This document shows positions 1 through 5,676 of a stretch of 5,880 bases of DNA, one piece after another; within the stretch, counting starts at the first letter, position 1, and each line of letters starts with the position of its first letter. A program made the position numbers and the translations under genes. Under the pieces are notes generated by a model, which saw only the letters and a program-made list of their open reading frames with translations, was not told the DNA's origin and did no database searches. The stretch comes from Chitinivibrionales bacterium (lineage in GTDB: Bacteria; Fibrobacterota; Chitinivibrionia; Chitinivibrionales; WJMI01). Location: contig WJJU01000002.1 in assembly GCA_014729595.1 (NCBI GenBank), forward strand, positions 1-5,880. The letters are read 5' to 3'.

Positions 1-573
1 ATGTCGGATCGTGGACTCGACGAGATCAACGATTCGGCGGATTTTTTCCTTCATAACCGCGAGACGCCCCGGGCCGGTACCGCGGCGGCGCCGGTACTCG
101 AGGGAAGTCGGGTACTGGTCGTCGAATTTCAGGCATTGGTGAACCGAACCCATTTCGGCCTTCCTCAGCGTGTGGCTTCGGGGGTAAATCCCAAAAAGTT
201 GTCATTACTTTTAGCGGTTCTCGAGCGGTATGGGAGCGTCGCTTTGGGTGAGCATGACGTTTTCTTCAATGTGACGGGCGGGTTGACTATAGCGGAACCG
301 GCGGTGGATCTGGCCGTCTGTGCCGCCATCCAATCCTCGTTCCTCGATCAACCACTCAAAAGCGGCATGGCCGTGGTCGGTGAGTTGGGATTGGGCGGAG
401 AAATTCGGCCGGTCAACAGCATGACCGTGCGACTCAAGGAGCTTGCCGCCATAGGGTTCTCTGGTTGTGTGGTACCCAAGCCGACCCGCCGGGCCGAATG
501 GGCGCACGGCGTTCGAGGGATTGAAATTTACCCGTGCGAATCAGTCGGCGATGTTCACGGGCATATTTTTTGA
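1..573 (+). CDS. radA: DNA repair/recombination protein RadA (Sms), C-terminal part, 5' truncated by window edge
   Basis: RadA is a RecA-like, ring-forming ATPase that drives branch migration during homologous recombination in the cytoplasm. Only the last 190 residues are here. The first codon (ATG at base 1) lies inside the gene: it matches the Met of the conserved FEM-x-x-x-GL segment just after the KNRFG motif, so the zinc finger, Walker A/B and KNRFG parts lie to the left. About 265-270 residues should be missing by comparison with the 460-residue E. coli protein. Visible family marks are EGSRVLVVEFQALV (34-47), the VTGGLTIAEPAVDLAVCAAI stretch (91-110) and GELGLGGEIRPV (127-138). This is the Lon-protease-like domain. 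The Lon catalytic serine region reads EPAVDLA, as in other RadA proteins, so proteolysis is not expected. The C-terminus is intact, ending in TGA. Transcription converges on zwf. Not a pseudogene on the visible evidence. Confidence 0.95.
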   Translation: MSDRGLDEINDSADFFLHNRETPRAGTAAAPVLEGSRVLVVEFQALVNRTHFGLPQRVASGVNPKKLSLLLAVLERYGSVALGEHDVFFNVTGGLTIAEPAVDLAVCAAIQSSFLDQPLKSGMAVVGELGLGGEIRPVNSMTVRLKELAAIGFSGCVVPKPTRRAEWAHGVRGIEIYPCESVGDVHGHIF

Positions 574-755
574 CTGTTGCGCCGACTACGCTCAATGACA
601 ACCTTTACCCACACGGTGTTCGATCCGCGGTCGTCATCGGGCTCCGCACGGCGGGACTTCACCTCGCCGGAGAAAAGATAGATCCACGGGTACACGAATA
701 CGTGCCGGTTGGCGGGCAACGCGACCGGAGTAATAACAAGGACCCTTGGCGGAAA

Positions 756-2207
756 CTACGTCGTGCGCCACACCCGCCCACTTTCCAATAAGCGGTCCGC
801 CTTTACGGGACCCCAAGTTCCCGGATGATACGGCGCAACACCGCCTCTATTCTCCAACAGGGGTGTGTAGAGCTTCCAGGACTGTTCTACTTCGTCGGTG
901 CGCACAAATAGCGTCTGATCACCATTAACAATATCGACCAGTAGTGTTTTATATGCTTCAGGAAGCTCGCCGAAGGCTTCCTCGTACCGAAAACGAAGAG
1001 ATTGGCGCCTCAACGACAGAGGAGTTTCAGGTGCTTTGACATCAAACCGTAAATCGAAGCCTTCATCGGGTTGTAGTTGGATTACGAGCTGATTCTGTTG
1101 CATCGTGCAATCCTCGAATCGACGGAAAAAGCAGACCGGCGGTTGGCGGAATGATATAACGATTTGGGTGAGTTTCTGGGGTAAGCGTTTTCCCGTGCGC
1201 AGGTAAAAAGGTACTCCCTGCCAGCGCCAATTGTCTACAAAAGCTTTGAGAGCGACAAATGTTTCCGTTTGGGAATCGGGTTCGACATTGGTTTCGTCGC
1301 GGTAAGCGTTTACCTCGGTTCCGCCAAGGTTGCCCCCCGTATACTGTCCGTACACGACGCCGTCGGCCGTAATCGGACGAATCGAGCGCAGCACTTTGAC
1401 TTTTTCGTCGCGAATCGCGTTGGCTTCGAACTGGACGGGCGCCTCCATGGCAACGAGAGTCATGAGCTGGGTCAGGTGATTTTGAACCATGTCTCTCAGC
1501 GCGCCCGCCTGATCGTAGTACCCGGCTCGTCCTCCAACACCATCCGCCTCCGAAACGGTGATTTGTACATTATCTATAGAGTTGCGGTTCCATTGTGACT
1601 CGAACACGGAGTTTGCGAATCTAAAGATGAGAAGATTTTGTACGGTGGTTTTACCCAAAAAGTGATCGATACGGTAAACTTGGGGCTCATCGAACCACCG
1701 ATGGATGAGTGCATCGAGTTCGCGGGCGGATGTCAGGTCGTGACCGAACGGTTTCTCAACGACCAAGCGGGTCCAACCGGAACAGTGGTTCAAACCCGCC
1801 TCGCCAAGGTTTGAAATTGAAGGCTTGAAGGCTCCCGGGGGCGTTGCAAGGTACAGGACTCGATTCCCGGGGTGTTTATATCGACGCTCGAGATCGAAGA
1901 GAGCATCGTGAAGTTCCTTGTACGCCGGCAACCCGGCGCCGATAGAGTGATAATGGACGCATCGCTCACACCATTGGTCAAAATCATTCGACTTCGCTCG
2001 CGCCTCCAGGGCGGCATGCCGTATCCACTCCCGGTATTCGCCGTTTTCAAATCTGCGCCTGCCGGTACCGACTATTATCGTGTCCGGGTGCAATGTGCCG
2101 CGACCACGAAGAATCGATAAGGCGGGAAGAATCTTTCGGCGCATAAGATCACTGGTCCCTCCCATAACGACAAACGTGTACGGCTCGCTTGCGGCTCTGT
2201 TTTTCAT
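756..2207 (-). CDS. zwf: glucose-6-phosphate 1-dehydrogenase
   Basis: This enzyme oxidises glucose 6-phosphate to 6-phosphogluconolactone with NAD(P)+, the first step of the oxidative pentose phosphate pathway, in the cytoplasm. The 483-residue length is normal. The Rossmann domain opens with GGTSDLMRRK (16-25). A second strand, IIVGTGRRR (44-52), supplies an arginine cluster that in the family favours NADP+. EKPFGHDL is at 151-158 and the substrate-site motif RIDHFLGK at 179-186. QNH at 242-244 supplies the general-base histidine (His244, equivalent to His240 of Leuconostoc). WRWQGVPFYLRTGKRL is at 327-342 and the C-terminal GTWGP at 463-467. Two deviations are visible: Ser19 replaces the third glycine of the usual GGTGDLA fingerprint, and Thr187 follows the motif lysine where glutamate is usual. 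The ATG start is preferred because it leaves a short tail before the first beta strand; upstream there is only a weak GGA/GAGA purine stretch. It lies 413 bases downstream of transketolase on the same strand. No lactonase or 6-phosphogluconate dehydrogenase gene is present in the window. Confidence 0.97.
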   Translation of the reverse strand: MKNRAASEPYTFVVMGGTSDLMRRKILPALSILRGRGTLHPDTIIVGTGRRRFENGEYREWIRHAALEARAKSNDFDQWCERCVHYHSIGAGLPAYKELHDALFDLERRYKHPGNRVLYLATPPGAFKPSISNLGEAGLNHCSGWTRLVVEKPFGHDLTSARELDALIHRWFDEPQVYRIDHFLGKTTVQNLLIFRFANSVFESQWNRNSIDNVQITVSEADGVGGRAGYYDQAGALRDMVQNHLTQLMTLVAMEAPVQFEANAIRDEKVKVLRSIRPITADGVVYGQYTGGNLGGTEVNAYRDETNVEPDSQTETFVALKAFVDNWRWQGVPFYLRTGKRLPQKLTQIVISFRQPPVCFFRRFEDCTMQQNQLVIQLQPDEGFDLRFDVKAPETPLSLRRQSLRFRYEEAFGELPEAYKTLLVDIVNGDQTLFVRTDEVEQSWKLYTPLLENRGGVAPYHPGTWGPVKADRLLESGRVWRTT

Positions 2208-2475
2208 GCGTCTCTATTCCGTTGTTGATATTCCCGAAGGTAACTGTTTTCGCTTCAAAAAACGATGGTTTTCTGAGCCTGGTTCCATATTGCGTTTTTG
2301 TCCCGCCTCACGAATCATGGGGGAAGAGAGTAGTATGGTTTTTCGATAGTTCTATCCTCGACTCGTTGGTTCCGAGTAAGGAGCCACGCGAAAGATTACA
2401 GCGAGTTGGCGCCGCAACGCGATGCCGACACACCCCCATAGCGCAACGGCGGAGACAACGCACAAAGGACACAAT

Positions 2476-2500
2476 AGTTTGATCCCGAAGGGATCGAATT
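2476..2500. repeat. hairpin, GATCCC-GAA-GGGATC core
   Basis: The core at 2481-2495 is a perfect 6-base inverted repeat around a 3-base loop. Read as + strand RNA, the stem extends to 11 pairs (2476-2486 with 2490-2500) including two G-U wobbles. Read on the - strand, the direction in which transketolase and zwf are transcribed, those wobbles become mismatches and only the core pairs cleanly. It lies about 120 bases past the transketolase stop. No run of T follows on either strand, so it is not a standard intrinsic terminator. It could be a transcript 3'-end stabiliser or a member of a dispersed palindromic repeat family (inference). Confidence 0.5.
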
Positions 2501-2596
2501 CCTTATGCTTCAGAACGCGAGTGAAATCGGCGTGTTTAGGTCCATTTGTGAATTGCCGATTGCCTCCCCTTCGACCGCAACCGCGCCACTCGATAC

Positions 2597-2617
2597 CATT
2601 CACTACTCACCACTCAC
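2597..2617. repeat. three tandem imperfect 7-base units next to the transketolase stop
   Basis: The units are CATTCAC, TACTCAC and CACTCAC in direct succession, each differing from its neighbour by one or two bases. They end 3 bases before the transketolase stop codon. The stop itself sits in a short palindrome, ACCGC-TTA-GCGGT (2616-2628). Similar GTGAGTAGTGA-type heptamer tracts occur between genes in several bacterial groups (general recollection, not checked). Confidence 0.5.
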
Positions 2618-2620
2618 CGC

Positions 2621-4471
2621 TTAGCGGTTCCCCCGCTCAACAATCGCCTTAACCTTCCGGATAATGGCCTCGCGTGAGATGCTCTCATAATTGAGCAGTT
2701 CCCGCGGTTTTCCGCTTTTAGGTCTCTGTCGTACGGCGAGTGTAAATACGGGGGCCGGGCAATCCGCAACCGCTTCGCCCACCGCTTCACCGATACCGCC
2801 TTCCGGGTAGTGATCTTCCACCGTGAGTAGAGCATCGGTCACTCGGGCGGCTTCACGAAGCGTCTCGCGGTCGAGAGGCTTTACGCTGTAAAGATCTATG
2901 ACCCGAACGACGATGTTTTCGCTACGGAGGTCCTCGTAGGCGGCCAGTGCCTCGTGAAGAGTCACGCCGGCTCCGATCACCGTTATACGATCGTTTGTGC
3001 TTTGCTTGAGGATTTTCGAGCCGCCGATACGGAAAGCGTCGTTGCCGCCGTATATCACGGGCGTGGCGTTCCGTGTGGTGCGCAGATACGCGATTCCTTC
3101 GTGTGCCGCCGCAGCTTCAACCAGTTTCTCGGTCGAGACGGCGTCGCATGGGTAAAGAACTACACTGTTGGGAATGACCCGAAACATGGCAATGTCTTCC
3201 AACCCCATCTGCGACGGACCGTCGGCCCCGATCGACACTCCGGCGTGTGAACCTACAAACTTGATATTAGGGTCGGAATGCCGGGCCATGCGAATTTGGT
3301 CGAATGCACGGGTAAGGAAGGCGGCAAAAGTCGATACGAAAGGAATCATACCGCGGCAAGACATGCCCAGCGCCGTTCCCACCATGTTCTGTTCTGCTAT
3401 ATACATCTCGAAAAAACGATGAGGATATTCCTTGGCAAAATATGCCGATCGCGTGGAGTTGCTCACTTCACCGTCGAGACTAACTATTTGCGGGAAACGT
3501 GGGTAAATGCGGGTGAGTGCTCTTCCAAAGGCGTCGCGGGTGGGAATCGATTCGCCCGGTTCGTAATTGACCGACGAAGGGGTCGATGCCGCAATCGCTC
3601 GCGGCCGAATATCTTCGGGAGGAGTAATCGAACCGCGGGCATTCCGGTCGATGTCGCCAAGCTCCTCGAATGCCTTTTGAAGTTTCTCCGAATCAAGCGC
3701 CTTGCCGTGCCAACCGTTGCGATCCTCGAGAAATGACACCCCTTTCCCTTTCACCGTCTTTGCAATAATCATAGTCGGACGCCCCGAAGTGCCCGCGGCG
3801 GAGCGGTAGGCGTCCAGGATTTCGGGAAACGAGTGCCCGTCGATCGTTATCGTGTTCCATCCGAATGCGTCGATCCGTGACCGGTATGCTTCCAGGTCGT
3901 AGCCGTACATGGTTTCGCCGCGCTGACCCAGTCGGTTTACGTCAAGTATACCGATAAGCTTGTCCAGCTTGTAATGTGCGGCAATCTGAATAGCTTCCCA
4001 CTGTGAGCCCTCCGCCATTTCGCCGTCACCAAGAAGAACAAAGGTTCGGAACGGAAGTTCTTCGAGATACTTGGCGCTTAGCGCCATCCCAACACCGATC
4101 GATAACCCTTGGCCCAGCGACCCCGTGGCGGCGTCGACATAGCGGAAGGCGGCGGTGGGGTGCCCTTCAAGGGGACTGTCGAATCGGCGGTAAGTCTTCA
4201 TGTCCTCTTCGGTTAATTTGCCCGCGGCGGCCCACATGCCGTAAAACAGAGGCGATGCATGTCCTTTTGAGAAGATGAAACGATCGTTGTTGGGTAGGGA
4301 GGGGCGCTCCGTATCATAGCGGAAAGTCCCGCCGAACAGCAACCCTATCGCCAGATCGGTGGCTGAGAGCGCCGATGTCGGGTGGCCGGAGCCGGCACTG
4401 CTGCTGGCTTCGAGGATAAGATGACGGACACGTCGAGCAAGCACTTTGAGTTTGGCAATATCTTTATTCAC
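2621..4471 (-). CDS. tkt: transketolase, full length, short (animal-like) type
   Basis: Transketolase moves two-carbon ketol units between sugar phosphates, using thiamine diphosphate (TPP) and a divalent cation, in the non-oxidative pentose phosphate pathway and Calvin-type cycles. All three domains are fused in 616 residues, about the length of animal transketolase and shorter than the 663 of E. coli TktA. The PP domain shows SGHPTSALS (28-36), SKGHASP (68-74), the TPP motif GDGEMAEG (148-155) closing with Asn179 in DVNRLGQ, and DGHS (211-214). The Pyr domain shows the catalytic glutamate in IAEQNM (Glu360) and GADGPSQMGLED (415-426). A transketolase C-terminal domain follows from about residue 490. 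NRLGQ and AEQNM point to the clade that includes animal enzymes rather than the E. coli type; deoxyxylulose-phosphate synthase is excluded by the overall motif set. The start is GTG, supported by an AAGGAG 7 bases upstream. The zwf gene follows downstream on the same strand. Confidence 0.97.
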   Translation of the reverse strand: MNKDIAKLKVLARRVRHLILEASSSAGSGHPTSALSATDLAIGLLFGGTFRYDTERPSLPNNDRFIFSKGHASPLFYGMWAAAGKLTEEDMKTYRRFDSPLEGHPTAAFRYVDAATGSLGQGLSIGVGMALSAKYLEELPFRTFVLLGDGEMAEGSQWEAIQIAAHYKLDKLIGILDVNRLGQRGETMYGYDLEAYRSRIDAFGWNTITIDGHSFPEILDAYRSAAGTSGRPTMIIAKTVKGKGVSFLEDRNGWHGKALDSEKLQKAFEELGDIDRNARGSITPPEDIRPRAIAASTPSSVNYEPGESIPTRDAFGRALTRIYPRFPQIVSLDGEVSNSTRSAYFAKEYPHRFFEMYIAEQNMVGTALGMSCRGMIPFVSTFAAFLTRAFDQIRMARHSDPNIKFVGSHAGVSIGADGPSQMGLEDIAMFRVIPNSVVLYPCDAVSTEKLVEAAAAHEGIAYLRTTRNATPVIYGGNDAFRIGGSKILKQSTNDRITVIGAGVTLHEALAAYEDLRSENIVVRVIDLYSVKPLDRETLREAARVTDALLTVEDHYPEGGIGEAVGEAVADCPAPVFTLAVRQRPKSGKPRELLNYESISREAIIRKVKAIVERGNR

Positions 4472-4719
4472 GGTGGAACTCCTTCATGGTGGTTCAGGTT
4501 GATGGCGGGAGTCGGAATCCTTTTTGTGTGTTTTTTTTCTTCGGGTACGTGGAATCGGTCGTCACCGGTATACATGGTTTTGCCCCGTGTAGCTACGAAA
4601 AATTCCGAAAACGAAGCCGCCGGTCCGCGCACAACATGCAAACAATATGCCGGCGAGGTGAATGACCAGGGCGCATCGAGTGGCGGGAATTGTAACGTAG
4701 AGTAATCGGTCGGCGTCAT
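4468..4719 (-). CDS. possible 83-residue ORF exactly filling the glycosylase-transketolase gap; doubtful
   Basis: I do not recognise this frame. The case for it is its geometry. Its ATG (4719-4717) follows the glycosylase TGA with no gap, and its TGA overlaps the transketolase GTG in a four-base GTGA, the arrangement seen in translationally coupled operons. The case against it is stronger. There is no Shine-Dalgarno before the ATG. The predicted peptide is unusually proline-rich (11 of 83) with no hydrophobic core, signal peptide, membrane segment or known motif, and has a lysine-rich stretch near residues 61-67 from an A-run. The opposite strand is also open across most of the interval. It may simply be the transketolase leader; it would matter only if conserved in relatives. 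Confidence 0.2.
   Translation of the reverse strand: MTPTDYSTLQFPPLDAPWSFTSPAYCLHVVRGPAASFSEFFVATRGKTMYTGDDRFHVPEEKKHTKRIPTPAINLNHHEGVPP
4479..4484 (-). promoter_or_regulatory. Shine-Dalgarno AAGGAG for transketolase
   Basis: AAGGAG read on the - strand, with a 7-base spacer to the GTG at 4471-4469. It decides the start: no ATG lies in frame close by. An out-of-frame ATG (4487-4485) overlaps the motif and opens a seven-codon frame (MKEFHRE) that closes across the GTG. This is probably chance. Confidence 0.75.
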
Positions 4720-5304
4720 TCATCGTCGATCGAGTTCTTTTCGCAGCGCCTGAAAGTCTTGTCGAAGTAGCTCTTTTTTTGTATCATCATGGAATACGGC
4801 GGCGGGGTGATAGGTCACGAGAGTCGGGATTCCCTCAAAACGCAGCCACGTCCCACGCAGTCTGGTGATTCGCGCATGGGGGTCGATAAGGCCCTTAAGC
4901 GCCGTCGCACCCAAAAGGACCATTATTCCCGGGGCAATCATCTGTATTTGTCGCTTCAGATAGGGAAGTTGCTCGAGAATCATACGACGGTTCGGCGTGC
5001 GGTTTCCGCGTGGATGTGTCTTGAGAATGTTGGTGATATAGACCTCATTGCGCTCAAGTCCGATTTCGACGAGGAGCGTCGTCAAAAGCCGGCCCGCATT
5101 CCCGACAAAAGGGCGACCGGTTCTCGCTTCCTTCGCTCCCGGGGCCTCTCCGATAATCATTATCCTGGAATCCGACGGGCCTTCACCAAATACCGGCTTT
5201 TCGCCCTTTGCAACATGGTGGGCAAGGTTCCGTTCGCACATTTCCCGCAGCATGTCCAAAGTTTCACTATTAAGAGCTACCTCTTGTTCCGCGGTTTTTG
5301 TCAT
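4720..5304 (-). CDS. uracil-DNA glycosylase, family 4 type, lacking the Fe-S cysteines
   Basis: This protein excises uracil from DNA to start base-excision repair. The 194-residue length fits family 4 (thermostable, Thermus/Archaeoglobus-like) enzymes. Family marks are FGEG (39-42), motif A GEAPGAKEA (52-60), GRPFVGNAGRLL (63-74), YITNILK (89-95), the loop PRGNRTP (98-104), a LGATALKGL strand-helix (131-139) and motif B TYHPAAVF (164-171). The KRRIH loop of UdgX is absent, and the pattern is not family 5. The oddity is that family 4 proteins ligate a 4Fe-4S cluster with four cysteines, and Cys23 is the only cysteine here. The usual K-C-R-P-P reads K95-T96-H-P, and the fourth ligand position aligns with Glu111. 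The start is ATG, with GGGGAG 12 bases upstream (5322-5317), a long spacer; Met18 is an alternative start. Transketolase follows downstream after 248 bases. A SPO1-polymerase-type domain protein without glycosylase activity is the main alternative. Confidence 0.92.
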   Translation of the reverse strand: MTKTAEQEVALNSETLDMLREMCERNLAHHVAKGEKPVFGEGPSDSRIMIIGEAPGAKEARTGRPFVGNAGRLLTTLLVEIGLERNEVYITNILKTHPRGNRTPNRRMILEQLPYLKRQIQMIAPGIMVLLGATALKGLIDPHARITRLRGTWLRFEGIPTLVTYHPAAVFHDDTKKELLRQDFQALRKELDRR

Positions 5305-5370
5305 TATCGTTGCGCACTCCCCGTAAACGGTAATTGACCGATCGTCGCGGGCGCCGAGCAGTGGAAAGGA

Positions 5371-5427
5371 GCGCCTTCATTGCGGCTTGCGAAGTCGCCG
5401 CGGCCCTCGATACCTTACCGAAGGCGC
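5371..5427. promoter_or_regulatory. nested inverted repeat in the glycosylase leader
   Basis: Outer arms GCGCCTTC (5371-5378) and GAAGGCGC (5420-5427) are perfect 8-base complements. Inside them GCGGC (5382-5386) pairs with GCCGC (5397-5401), with a further CTT/AAG pairing around a GCG loop. The element starts about 66 bases upstream of the glycosylase ATG, so if transcribed it would fold in the 5' leader. No match to a known riboswitch class was recognised; function is unknown. Confidence 0.35.
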
Positions 5428-5455
5428 CGTATCCATTTAAAACATCATACCTTAC
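5410..5455. repeat. 9-base direct repeat ATACCTTAC, two copies
   Basis: ATACCTTAC occurs at 5410-5418 and again at 5447-5455, start points 37 bases apart, upstream of the glycosylase. Read on the - strand, the distal copy runs into TATGAT (5449-5444), a near-consensus -10 hexamer, but no -35 box lies at 15-18 bases from it. The pair could be binding sites for one regulator (inference). Confidence 0.35.
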
Positions 5456-5589
5456 GCAAGGGGCATGCCCGCTGTTGTGCGATTTCGGCGGGACGACGAA
5501 ATGCCGCGTCGACGCCAAAGTATGAATTCGAACTCATCATTGGCGGATTCGATAACTCGTTTGCGGAATAGCGAATCATGGGTTAACCT

Positions 5590-5617
5590 GGTGTCCCCTA
5601 CCATCACTGGGGACACC
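5590..5617. repeat. perfect hairpin GGTGTCCCC / GGGGACACC, REP-like
   Basis: Arms at 5590-5598 and 5609-5617 are perfect 9-base complements around a 10-base loop. No T-run follows on either strand, so an intrinsic terminator is unlikely. The GTGTCCCC/GGGGACAC word resembles repetitive extragenic palindromes associated with REP-type Y1 transposases in several phyla (recollection). A 9-base word, TTGCGGAAT, brackets it at 5561-5569 and 5649-5657. Confidence 0.5.
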
Positions 5618-5663
5618 TTCCCGGTGGTCGCCGATCACGCCGTTTTCATTGCGGAATCGGTAC

Positions 5664-5676
5664 ATACGACTCGTAT
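5664..5676. promoter_or_regulatory. 13-base operator-like palindrome ATACGA-C-TCGTAT
   Basis: Two perfect 6-base arms flank a single central C. The size and symmetry fit a dimeric repressor site, but no promoter was identified next to it. The nearest known gene start on the - strand (glycosylase) is about 360 bases away. It may serve a gene beyond the right edge or be chance. Confidence 0.2.

Larger units (their letters stand above)
2208..2620. other. 413-base gap between zwf and transketolase; no convincing gene, repeat-like content
   Basis: Both flanking genes are on the - strand, so this is the 3' region of transketolase and the leader of zwf. The half nearest transketolase holds three tandem heptamers (2597-2617), a GATCCC/GGGATC hairpin (2476-2500) and a purine-rich stretch (2441-2474) resembling text often seen between bacterial genes. 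The half nearest zwf (2208-2400) is AT-richer and presumably contains the zwf promoter. A TTGAAG hexamer (read on -, near 2254-2259) is present, but no -10 box at acceptable spacing could be found. Open frames on either strand here lack a ribosome binding site and recognisable protein content. Confidence 0.6.

Noticed and set aside
689..728. Possible bidirectional terminator between radA and zwf: CACG-AATA-CGTG (693-704) followed by CCGGT...ACCGG (705-728).
   Set aside because: Stems are only 4-5 pairs, the inner pairing competes with the outer one, and no T-run follows on either strand.
2352..2603. An 83-codon - strand frame with a hydrophobic stretch that could pass for a membrane segment.
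   Set aside because: It starts at a GTG inside the heptamer repeats, has no ribosome binding site, and runs through the hairpin and repeat-like text; the hydrophobicity is likely incidental.
4515..4541. T-rich run (TTTTTGTGTGTTTTTTTTC) that might mark an intrinsic terminator on the + strand.
   Set aside because: No stable stem precedes it, and no + strand gene ends nearby; on the - strand it is an A-run in the transketolase leader.
4589..4596. GTAGCTAC palindrome in the transketolase upstream gap, considered as an operator.
   Set aside because: An 8-base palindrome is expected by chance at this scale, and no promoter could be placed around it.
4382..4705. A 107-codon + strand frame across the transketolase start and upstream gap.
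   Set aside because: Its first part is antisense to the conserved transketolase N-terminus, it resembles no known protein, and no ribosome site precedes it.
5270..5518. An 82-codon - strand frame overlapping the start of the glycosylase.
   Set aside because: It overlaps the conserved gene in another frame, ends in an arginine-rich low-quality sequence, and lacks a ribosome site.
5334..5525. A 63-codon + strand frame starting at TTG, divergent from the glycosylase.
   Set aside because: Weak start codon, no Shine-Dalgarno, unrecognised peptide, and it overlaps the structured glycosylase leader.
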